Positions 24,104-31,283 of a stretch of 34,975 nt of DNA are shown in pieces. Made by a program: the position numbers and the translations under genes. Numbering within the stretch: position 1 is the first letter of the stretch; each line of letters starts with the position of its first letter. Origin of the DNA: Caldifarciminota bacterium UBA6260 (GTDB lineage: Bacteria > Hydrothermota > 32-111); assembly GCA_002441125.1 (NCBI GenBank), contig DJVI01000028.1, positions 1 through 34,975 on the forward strand, read 5' to 3'. The notes below the pieces were generated by a model. It ran no database searches. It was not told the DNA's origin and worked only from the letters and a program-made list of their open reading frames with translations.

Positions 24104-24889
24104 TTAAACCTTGAATTTTTTAAGAAAATTTATTTCAGTTAATAATTTATCATCAAAAAAAATTTCTTTTGTATGTAAAATATGGTAAAGGTTTACAATA
24201 TTAAGGTCATCCTTAAAGTTTTTAATATAAAGGAACTTCCTCCCCTCCTTTTCAATTCTCTTTTTTTCATTTAAAATTTTGGAAGATGTCCCGATTAAAA
24301 CTATAGGGTAAACAGTTATGTTAAGTTGTTTTATTCTATCTTTTAAAAATGGGGAAAAATCTTCAGAAAGAATTTCAAAATTTAATAGTTTCAAAATGTT
24401 TAATATCCTTCTATCATCACTTTTGAAAAGTATATTAAAATCTTCTTCAAGTTTTTCTTCAAAAAAGGTTATTGAAACTGAAGGTTTAAAAGTTCTTATT
24501 AAAAGTTTTCTATCAAATTTTTCAAAAGATGAAAGATCAAAATATAGGTCTATTTTTTTTACCTTTTTTAAAAAATCAAATATGTGATCTAATTCTGAAA
24601 ATTTCAAAGGTTTTGGCTTTTTTATCTCTTCAAAATTCCCTTTGAAAAGATCTTTGTAAAGTGTAAAATATGAAGAACAGAAATAGAAAATATTTGGGTT
24701 ATCCAACCTGTCCTTTAAACTCTTATCAAATGTTAAAAAATCTTCAAACTCTTTTAAATCGTCGTTTAAAAGTACTACAACATTTTTAACATTTTTGAAA
24801 ATGGATGAAGTATTTATCTGACTTTTCCATTCAGTCCCTAAACTTTCAACTCTTTTTCTCAAAAAATAATCTTCAAGAATCTTTATCAT
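24104..24889 (-). CDS. Uncharacterised protein in the decarboxylase operon
   Basis: A 261-residue soluble protein rich in Lys, Phe, Leu and Asp, which I do not recognise. It has no signal peptide, membrane helix or obvious catalytic motif. The order of elements is: a beta-strand-like VKNVVVLLND (about 35-45), FYFCSSYFTLYKD, KKIDLYFDLSSFEKFDRKLL (residues about 110-130), and ITVYPIVLIGTSSKILNEKK near 190. The alternation of strands and helices suggests a Rossmann-like fold, and the KKIDLYFDLSSF stretch recalls small glycosyltransferase-9-like or DUF6913-type proteins; this is only a resemblance. It overlaps the end of the preceding small gene by 17 bases and is the last gene before the hppA promoter. 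Confidence 0.75.
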   Translation of the reverse strand: MIKILEDYFLRKRVESLGTEWKSQINTSSIFKNVKNVVVLLNDDLKEFEDFLTFDKSLKDRLDNPNIFYFCSSYFTLYKDLFKGNFEEIKKPKPLKFSELDHIFDFLKKVKKIDLYFDLSSFEKFDRKLLIRTFKPSVSITFFEEKLEEDFNILFKSDDRRILNILKLLNFEILSEDFSPFLKDRIKQLNITVYPIVLIGTSSKILNEKKRIEKEGRKFLYIKNFKDDLNIVNLYHILHTKEIFFDDKLLTEINFLKKFKV

Positions 24890-25136
24890 CTTCTAAAAAC
24901 TCCCTTATTAACGGTTTTATGAAAATATCTCCTCTTTCCTGTAAAATATCTTTTAAAATCTTTTTGTAAATCTCAAGTTTATTTTTGACCGGTAATATTT
25001 TGTTTAAAATTATGTACTCTTTATCTTTATATTTACAATAACCCCCATCATTGTGAATGTTATCATACCTTATAACTATACCCAAGGAATCAAAAAGTTC
25101 TTCGAACTCTGTCAACAATTCTTTATTTTTAATCAT
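24873..25136 (-). CDS. Small conserved-looking protein in the decarboxylase operon
   Basis: An 87-residue acidic and basic protein of unknown function. The pattern is a helix (LLTEFEELFDSLGIVIRYDN), a glycine turn followed by a short strand (DGGYCKYKDKEYIILNKIL), and a second helix (KNKLEIYKKILKDILQ), then PLIREFLED at the end. That arrangement looks like a defined small fold, not random sequence. There is one Cys and no signal peptide. The ATG overlaps the decarboxylase stop as ATGA and its end overlaps the next gene by 17 bases, so the three genes are translationally coupled. No function can be assigned. Confidence 0.75.
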   Translation of the reverse strand: MIKNKELLTEFEELFDSLGIVIRYDNIHNDGGYCKYKDKEYIILNKILPVKNKLEIYKKILKDILQERGDIFIKPLIREFLEDDKDS

Positions 25137-26956
25137 TTCAACACCTTAACTTTTCCTTTTATTAAACCATGTATTTCTATTTCATCAAAAGATGTTATCT
25201 CAAGAAGGTTGTTTATAAGATCTTCAGTGAAAATCTGTCCAGGTATTATAAGTGGGATACCTGGTGGGTATGGAACGAGCATGTTTGAAGATATTCTTCC
25301 CTTTGCATTTTTTAAATCTATCCATTCCCCTTTAGATTGGTAAGCCTCAAATGGTGGTATAGTCGCCTCAAGATCGTTCCATATAAATTGTATCTTTTTC
25401 TCTTCCAAATCCCTTTTCTCATATTTAAAATCTTTCAATACTTTTATCAGTTTTTTTACCATGTTCTGAGTTGTTCCAACGCCAAGAAGTAATGTGAAAC
25501 TGTTGTAATTTATCTTTTCAACAACTATTTTGTTTCTCAAAAGGTAAGAGTAAATTTGTTTTTTGCCAATGCCTGCTTTTGAAAAATTGACAAGTATCCT
25601 TGTATAATCAAGCAATATCTCATTCTTATCATCATAATAATCTTTCAGATAAGATTTCTTTAAAACTTTAAAATCATTTAGAGCATCTATTTCAACTACG
25701 AGTTGGTCATAATATTTTTTAAGCTTTTCAAGTATCATTTTCCCTTCACATGAGAGTAGTTTCCTTGAAACATCAATACTTGCAACCATTGGATAGAAGG
25801 GGGAAGTTGACGAGAAAAACATGTAATTTTCAAAAAACTCATATTTTTTTTCTTTGAAATCTTTATCGTTAACATGTATAACTGATGCTTGAGAAAAAGC
25901 CCCCATAACTTTGTGTGTTGACTGAACAACATAATCTGCTCCACTCTGTAAAGCATCAGGATAATAATCATGATGAAAATGCATGTGTGCACCCCAAGCT
26001 TCATCGACAAGAACTTTTATCTTATACTTATGTGCAAGAGAAATTATCTCTGGAAGGTTGTATCTTAGTCCATCGTAAGTTGGGACTGTCAATGCTAACA
26101 ATTTCGCATCCTTATTTTCCTCTATACATCTTAAAACTTCCTCTTTTCTTGTGGGAAGAATTATTCCAAACTCTCTGTTGAAATTGGCTTTCAAAAAAAC
26201 AGGTATGGCACCTGAAACTATAATCGAATGTATAGTTGACTTGTGTATATTCCTATCAACAATAACCTTGTCACCTTTATCAAGAAGAGTCATAAAAATT
26301 ATTTTGTTGGAGGTTGATGTGCCATGAACATTTATGAATGAGTACAATGTTCCATAGGCAGTTGATAAAAGTTTTTCAGCCTCTTTGAAAATGCCATTGT
26401 GTGAAAGCAACGAACCGAATGAAGGATCGGAAACAGATGTATCTGTTAAAAAGATGTTGTTTTTATAAAACCTTTTGAAATCCCTGACAGATGTATATTT
26501 TTCAAACGCTTCCCCTCCAACATGACCGGGGGTATGCCATCTCTGTTTTTTACTTCTTGCCAACCTCTTTAAAGCGTTAAAAAATGGTGTATTGTACCTT
26601 CTTTCATAAAAAAATTGGATTATCAGATCTTTCAAATTTGGGAGTTCATAAAAATATTTTATATTTCTGTTAACTATGTTAGGTTTGAATTTGTAATCGA
26701 AAATGAATATCTCGCTCTGGTTATTGTAAAAAAGCAGTGTGTTTATTATATCATCTTCAAACTGTCTAACATCAACTATCACTCCATCGTACATCAACCT
26801 GTCCAGTCCTGTCTCAGAATAGATGAATTTGTTTATAAGTTTTATTTTGAATCTCGTATGGTTAAATACTACTTCCTCACCATTAAGGAAATTGTATTTT
26901 TCCTTTTTCTTTTTATCATCAGTTACTACTATAAGATCATAATTAATAATAGCCAT
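25133..26956 (-). CDS. Orn/Lys/Arg decarboxylase (PLP, fold type I)
   Basis: A 607-residue pyridoxal-phosphate enzyme that converts a basic amino acid to a polyamine or polyamine precursor. Residues 1-120 form a wing-like or receiver-like N-terminal domain. The PLP domain starts with RWHTPGHVGGEAF (139-151). The cofactor residues follow: HGTSTSN (211-217), DRNIHKS (234-240), VDEAWGAH (317-324) and the Schiff-base Lys349 in QSTHKVMGAFSQ. The C-terminal domain has PYPPGIPLIIPGQ. The family includes biosynthetic and degradative arginine, lysine and ornithine decarboxylases; HTPGH-x-GG and length point to the arginine/lysine group, but the substrate is not fixed by sequence. The gene has no Shine-Dalgarno and a promoter with a -10 box 6 bases before the ATG. 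Confidence 0.93.
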   Translation of the reverse strand: MAIINYDLIVVTDDKKKKEKYNFLNGEEVVFNHTRFKIKLINKFIYSETGLDRLMYDGVIVDVRQFEDDIINTLLFYNNQSEIFIFDYKFKPNIVNRNIKYFYELPNLKDLIIQFFYERRYNTPFFNALKRLARSKKQRWHTPGHVGGEAFEKYTSVRDFKRFYKNNIFLTDTSVSDPSFGSLLSHNGIFKEAEKLLSTAYGTLYSFINVHGTSTSNKIIFMTLLDKGDKVIVDRNIHKSTIHSIIVSGAIPVFLKANFNREFGIILPTRKEEVLRCIEENKDAKLLALTVPTYDGLRYNLPEIISLAHKYKIKVLVDEAWGAHMHFHHDYYPDALQSGADYVVQSTHKVMGAFSQASVIHVNDKDFKEKKYEFFENYMFFSSTSPFYPMVASIDVSRKLLSCEGKMILEKLKKYYDQLVVEIDALNDFKVLKKSYLKDYYDDKNEILLDYTRILVNFSKAGIGKKQIYSYLLRNKIVVEKINYNSFTLLLGVGTTQNMVKKLIKVLKDFKYEKRDLEEKKIQFIWNDLEATIPPFEAYQSKGEWIDLKNAKGRISSNMLVPYPPGIPLIIPGQIFTEDLINNLLEITSFDEIEIHGLIKGKVKVLK

Positions 26957-26962
26957 AAGAGT

Positions 26963-26990
26963 ATTATCTATAAAACTTTTTTGTTGTCAA
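26963..26990 (-). promoter_or_regulatory. Promoter of the decarboxylase gene, predicted leaderless
   Basis: On the minus strand a perfect TTGACA (26990-26985), a 16-base spacer and GATAAT (26968-26963). Six bases separate the -10 box from the ATG at 26956, so transcription should begin at the start codon. The whole promoter fits in the 42 bases after rimO. Confidence 0.75.
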
Positions 26991-26998
26991 GAAAAGTT

Positions 26999-28273
26999 TT
27001 AACATATATAACAGTAATCTTTAACATCTTTTACCTTAACTTTTACCGATTCGAATTTTTGCAACTTGATATCTTTAGATATGATAATATCATCTATATC
27101 TGGGGCATCTTCAAGTAACCTTCCATAAGTGAATTTACCATCAGAATAGTAAAAAACTGCTTCATGAAATTTGCCAATTTTTTCTTTCATATTTTTTAAA
27201 GCTATCTTTCTGTTGATATTTATCAAACTGTTAAACCTTTCGATTTTCTTAGAGTAATCAACAGTATCTTCAATCTTATCATTTTCATTAGAGTATATGA
27301 AAAGACCGAGTTTATCAACATACCCTTTTTTTATATAATCCTTTAACATGTTGAAATCTTTTTCTTTCTCTTCGGGAAAACCTACAATGAAAGAACTCCT
27401 TAGAGTAAGTCCCATATTTTTTATCATCTTGGATATTTCTTCAACATCTATTTTTTCTCTGTTCATACTTCTTAGTACATTTTCAGAAACATGTTGGAAT
27501 GGGACATCAATATATTTGATAAAACTTTTTGATTCTTTCACAGCTGATACAATATCGTATATACTTTTGTCCGGGTAAACATAAAGGAGGCGGAATTTTT
27601 TATCTGTGAAATTTCTATTTAAACTTTCAATAAGTTTTAAAATCATCTTTTTTTTATAGAGGTCAATTCCGTATAAAGATGTATCCTCAGAAATTATTTC
27701 AAACTCCTGAAAGCCCATATTTACCAATTTCTCAACCTCTTTTAATATTTCATCGATTTTTTTACTTCTCAATTCACCTCTTATCATAGGTATATTACAG
27801 AATGAGCATCTCCTTATACAACCTTCTGAAATTTTTATATATGTGTGAAATCTGTTCAAAGGATACCTTTCAAGACTATAAAAAATATTTTCATTACCAT
27901 TCACTTTCAAAATTTTTTCACTTCTTTCTAAATTTTCAAGAATATTTTTTGTGAACTTTCCACTTTCAGTTCCAAAGAAAAGATTTATATTTGGAAAAAT
28001 TTTAAAAACTTTTTCCCTATACATTTGGACATAACAACCAAGCAGGATAACCTTTTTTCTTTTGGATAACTTTTTTGCTACCTTCTCACTTTCTAATCTC
28101 GCATCCTGAATGAAAGAACATGTATTCAGGAGAACGAAATCAGCTTTATCCAAATCTCCAACAATTATGTGCCCCTTTTTTTTAATTTCACCTAAAAGGT
28201 ATTCCATATCAACCTGATTTTTCGAACAACCTAAAGTTAAAGGGAAGAATGAATATTTTTTCTTATTTTTCAA
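26999..28273 (-). CDS. rimO: Ribosomal protein S12 methylthiotransferase RimO
   Basis: RimO adds a methylthio group to the beta carbon of an Asp of ribosomal protein S12. The 424-residue protein has the UPF0004 N-terminal domain with three cluster cysteines (C16 in TLGCSKNQVD, C52 in NTCSF, C80 in LLGCY), the radical SAM motif C152-I-R-R-C156-S-F-C159 followed by NIPMIRGELRSK, and a C-terminal TRAM domain. The TLGCSKN start and the APDIDD motif in the TRAM domain favour RimO over MiaB. No ATG is available: an in-frame TAA lies directly before the TTG at 28273, so translation must start at this TTG or a similarly rare codon. The gene overlaps the TPR gene by 11 bases and probably depends on it for translation. 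Confidence 0.93.
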   Translation of the reverse strand: MKNKKKYSFFPLTLGCSKNQVDMEYLLGEIKKKGHIIVGDLDKADFVLLNTCSFIQDARLESEKVAKKLSKRKKVILLGCYVQMYREKVFKIFPNINLFFGTESGKFTKNILENLERSEKILKVNGNENIFYSLERYPLNRFHTYIKISEGCIRRCSFCNIPMIRGELRSKKIDEILKEVEKLVNMGFQEFEIISEDTSLYGIDLYKKKMILKLIESLNRNFTDKKFRLLYVYPDKSIYDIVSAVKESKSFIKYIDVPFQHVSENVLRSMNREKIDVEEISKMIKNMGLTLRSSFIVGFPEEKEKDFNMLKDYIKKGYVDKLGLFIYSNENDKIEDTVDYSKKIERFNSLININRKIALKNMKEKIGKFHEAVFYYSDGKFTYGRLLEDAPDIDDIIISKDIKLQKFESVKVKVKDVKDYCYIC

Positions 28274-30227
28274 TTATCAGCTTTATCCTGTTTATAAGGT
28301 TTATATCTTTAGTAAAAAATAACGCCTGTTGAGCAATTATAGAAGCATTCTCCTTCTCGTCAAGAGCATAATGAGTTTCTGCAAGTTCAGTCAAAACCAA
28401 AGCTACTTTTTCTCTGTCATCTCCGTAAAGAACAAGAGCTTTTCTAAAATACTCTTTTGCCTGCTGGAACATTTCTATCGAATAAAACTTTTCAGCAAGA
28501 AATCTATTCAACTCACCTTCAACATATATATTCCCTCCATCGTAGCTTTCAACAATCTTTGTTAGATTTTCAATATCATTCTTTTTTGAGTATATTGAAA
28601 ATTTTGTAATGTATAAAGAATCATAAAAAACATTTCTAAATTTTAACTTCTTATCGATAAGCAAAAGTGCAGCATCATAGTTACCGATATTACTTAGAGA
28701 TTCTATAAAAACAAATTCTATCTCATCCTTATAAAATTTGATGTTATCCAAAAAATTCTGGGTAAGGTTAATTACAAAAAGGTAATCTTTCTTTTTCCGA
28801 TAAATATCGTTTACAAGAATTAAAAAGAGTTTACACACTTTCTCATTAGAAAAATCCATATTTTTGAAGAAATTCATAAAAAATTCATAACTTGTGTTTT
28901 CATACAAAAAGGTTATATTCTTTTCAAATATCTGATAAATCTTTTCACCTCTGTTGAATTCAATAAGATAATTTTTTAAATAAAAAAGTTTTAAAGAATC
29001 TGATTTCGTCTCTTCAATGATCCTTTCATAAGCATTTTTTCTAAAAGGATTGTTCTTTTCATGCTCTATAAAAGATATATAGGCATCAATACTATCAGGG
29101 TATAAGCCATCTTTATAATCTACAAAATATTTCAAAAAAATTAACTTTTCATTTATAAAATCAGGATAATTCCTCTTTTGAATATACTCTTTAAACTTTT
29201 TATAGTTTTTGAGGTTGAAATAAGATTCGGTTATCATCTGATCAGAATATACCGTGAGTTCATCATCTGGGAAATCTTTAGAAAAAGTTTCAAGTTTTTT
29301 TATAGCTTTCTTATAATCACCTTTCAAGAAGAATCCCTTTCCATCTAAAAATAGAGCGTTCTTTTTAAAGTCGGAAGAGATGTTTGATTCTCTAAAAACA
29401 TTCAGATAGTTTTCCATCCTGTCGTAATCACCAAGCATAAAATAATTTTTCCCTGCAAGATAGTAAGCGTTACCGATTAGGACAGAATCCTTAACCTCAT
29501 TCAAGATAACCTGATTAATGAAATATAGAGACTTTTGAAAATATCCCTTTTTAAAAAGTATTTGCCCTTTTATGTAAAGGATATAGTTGTAGTCTTGATC
29601 ATTTTTGTATTTTTCTAAAAAGAGATCACAGAGATTATCTATTTTGTCAAAAATTTTTCTTGTGTAATTAAGATGAATATAGATTTTTAATATTTCAGGA
29701 TAATTGGAAAAGTTTTGAAATTTTTCAATAGACTTTATACATTCATCAAATCTGTTTAACCTGTATAGAGAAATTATTTTTAATATATCTGAAAAATCAC
29801 CATTAAAATCTGATGAAACTTCAATACTTTTTTCATAATCGTTAAGATATAAAAAAGAGTATCCAAGAAAAATCTTATAAATTATTTCCATCGAATCTTT
29901 CAAAAAAACTGGTTTATAGGAAATTATCCTTTCATAATTTTTTTCATAAAAAAGATTTTTAAGGTAAAGATATTCTTGAACATAATTTTGAGGTATCTTT
30001 ACACTTTTGAACAAAGAATCATTATAAGAGATAAACCTTTCTAAGGATGATAACCTTTCAAGTTCCTTGACGCTTTTTGTATTTAAAACTTTTTCAAAAT
30101 CTAAATCCATTTCGAAAAATTTTTTTACATTTTCGGTGTCATCAAAATATTGACCAAAAGAAAATAATTTTATTGAAAAAAGAAGGACAAATGTTAATTT
30201 AAGTGATCTGAACAAGTTCGTACTCAT
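28263..30227 (-). CDS. Exported TPR-repeat protein
   Basis: A 654-residue protein with a signal-like N-terminus (residues about 5-24, ending FSFGQ) and then many helical repeats of the TPR type across the length, for example AYYLAGKNYFMLGDYDRMEN, ALFLDGKGFFLKGDYKKAI and the final AETHYALDEKENASIIAQQA. Such proteins are scaffolds for protein contacts in the periplasm or at the outer membrane. I place the start at the ATG at 30227 instead of the TTG at 30236, because it gives a standard signal peptide and the longer version adds only three residues. The start lies 29 bases inside the DUF362 gene and the end overlaps rimO. The first residue after the signal is not Cys, so it is not a lipoprotein. 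Partner unknown. Confidence 0.85.
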   Translation of the reverse strand: MSTNLFRSLKLTFVLLFSIKLFSFGQYFDDTENVKKFFEMDLDFEKVLNTKSVKELERLSSLERFISYNDSLFKSVKIPQNYVQEYLYLKNLFYEKNYERIISYKPVFLKDSMEIIYKIFLGYSFLYLNDYEKSIEVSSDFNGDFSDILKIISLYRLNRFDECIKSIEKFQNFSNYPEILKIYIHLNYTRKIFDKIDNLCDLFLEKYKNDQDYNYILYIKGQILFKKGYFQKSLYFINQVILNEVKDSVLIGNAYYLAGKNYFMLGDYDRMENYLNVFRESNISSDFKKNALFLDGKGFFLKGDYKKAIKKLETFSKDFPDDELTVYSDQMITESYFNLKNYKKFKEYIQKRNYPDFINEKLIFLKYFVDYKDGLYPDSIDAYISFIEHEKNNPFRKNAYERIIEETKSDSLKLFYLKNYLIEFNRGEKIYQIFEKNITFLYENTSYEFFMNFFKNMDFSNEKVCKLFLILVNDIYRKKKDYLFVINLTQNFLDNIKFYKDEIEFVFIESLSNIGNYDAALLLIDKKLKFRNVFYDSLYITKFSIYSKKNDIENLTKIVESYDGGNIYVEGELNRFLAEKFYSIEMFQQAKEYFRKALVLYGDDREKVALVLTELAETHYALDEKENASIIAQQALFFTKDINLINRIKLIIEK

Positions 30228-31248
30228 TTGTTCCAAGTCCTATTTTTTCAGCATGTTCAAGTTGGATAAGAGAATCAACAGAAGGATGAGTTTTTTTAAA
30301 AGGATCATAGCCCGTTCTTTCGCAAACAAGGTTGAACGATGCTCTATCCAAAGCAACAGGATCATCTGAAAAAAGTATTCCAACATCTTTTGCTATCGGA
30401 TTTTTGTTGTAAGGATAACAATCACATACTGGAGAGATATCTATAACAAAATTAACAAAAACCGAAGGTTTCTTTTCAACAGAGATCTTAGCATATTCAG
30501 CCATCTTCTTTTGCATAATAGAGCTTTCTATTTCCCAATCTATGTTAATCGCTTTATAATCACAAATCTCAAGACATAATCCACATCCAACACATATATT
30601 TTTGTCTATCTCAGCTAACCCCCCAACATTTTTTATAGAGTTCACATTACACCATTTTAAACATTTGAAACAACCCTTGCATTTATCTCTGTCAACAGAT
30701 GGGGTAAGGTTTGAATGCATAACCAATTTTCCTCTTTTAGCAGCACACCCCATCCCCATATTCTTAATAGAACCACCAAAACCTGTTAACTCGTGACCTT
30801 TGAAATGTGTCAGAAACAACAAACCATCAGAGTAAAAAATATCAGCCCCAATATAGAACTCTTTTAAAATATCCAATTCCTTTTCAACTTTAACATAACT
30901 TTCCCCTCTCAATCCATCAGCTATTATAACCGGGAAATATGAAAATCCGTTGAAAAATGCATTATCAAGGTGATCCACAGAGTTTGATCTCATACCTTTA
31001 TATAGTGTGTTGGTGTCAGTTAAAAATGGTTTATAACCTTTTCTTTTTAAAAAATCACAAAACCAGTTAGCATAAACTGGTTTTATATAAGCTCTGTTTC
31101 CCTTCTCCCCAAAATGTATCTTGACACCAATTATATCGTTTTTTTTGAATTTTTCATCTATCTTTATCTCTTTAAGTAAAATATTTTCAAATAATTTGAA
31201 ATTACCTGAAAATGTTTGGATATCAAGAAAATATACTTTAGAACCCAT
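30199..31248 (-). CDS. DUF362 protein with two 4Fe-4S ferredoxin clusters
   Basis: A 349-residue protein with a DUF362 domain on both sides of a ferredoxin insert. The N-terminal part has VKIHFGEKGNRAYIKP and later GHELTGFGGSIKNMGMGCA, characteristic of the family. Two 4Fe-4S motifs follow: C190-K-G-C-F-K-C-L-K-W-C200 and C219-V-G-C-G-L-C-L-E-I-C229. The C-terminal part (VFVNFVIDISPVCDCYP, then DDPVALDRASF) is also typical. DUF362 proteins are common in anaerobes; their electron partner and substrate are not established. It starts 12 bases after the kinase stop, but has its own promoter within the end of the kinase gene (31255-31283) and no Shine-Dalgarno. Confidence 0.92.
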   Translation of the reverse strand: MGSKVYFLDIQTFSGNFKLFENILLKEIKIDEKFKKNDIIGVKIHFGEKGNRAYIKPVYANWFCDFLKRKGYKPFLTDTNTLYKGMRSNSVDHLDNAFFNGFSYFPVIIADGLRGESYVKVEKELDILKEFYIGADIFYSDGLLFLTHFKGHELTGFGGSIKNMGMGCAAKRGKLVMHSNLTPSVDRDKCKGCFKCLKWCNVNSIKNVGGLAEIDKNICVGCGLCLEICDYKAINIDWEIESSIMQKKMAEYAKISVEKKPSVFVNFVIDISPVCDCYPYNKNPIAKDVGILFSDDPVALDRASFNLVCERTGYDPFKKTHPSVDSLIQLEHAEKIGLGTNEYELVQIT

Positions 31249-31254
31249 TTTTTT

Positions 31255-31283
31255 ATTATATCAATTTCCACTATACTTTTCAA
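31255..31283 (-). promoter_or_regulatory. Promoter of the DUF362 gene, predicted leaderless
   Basis: On the minus strand TTGAAA (31283-31278), a 17-base spacer and a perfect TATAAT (31260-31255), matching 11 of 12 consensus positions. The -10 box ends 6 bases before the ATG at 31248. Most of it lies inside the last codons of the histidine kinase gene, so DUF362, the TPR gene and rimO can be expressed separately from the kinase. Confidence 0.75.
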
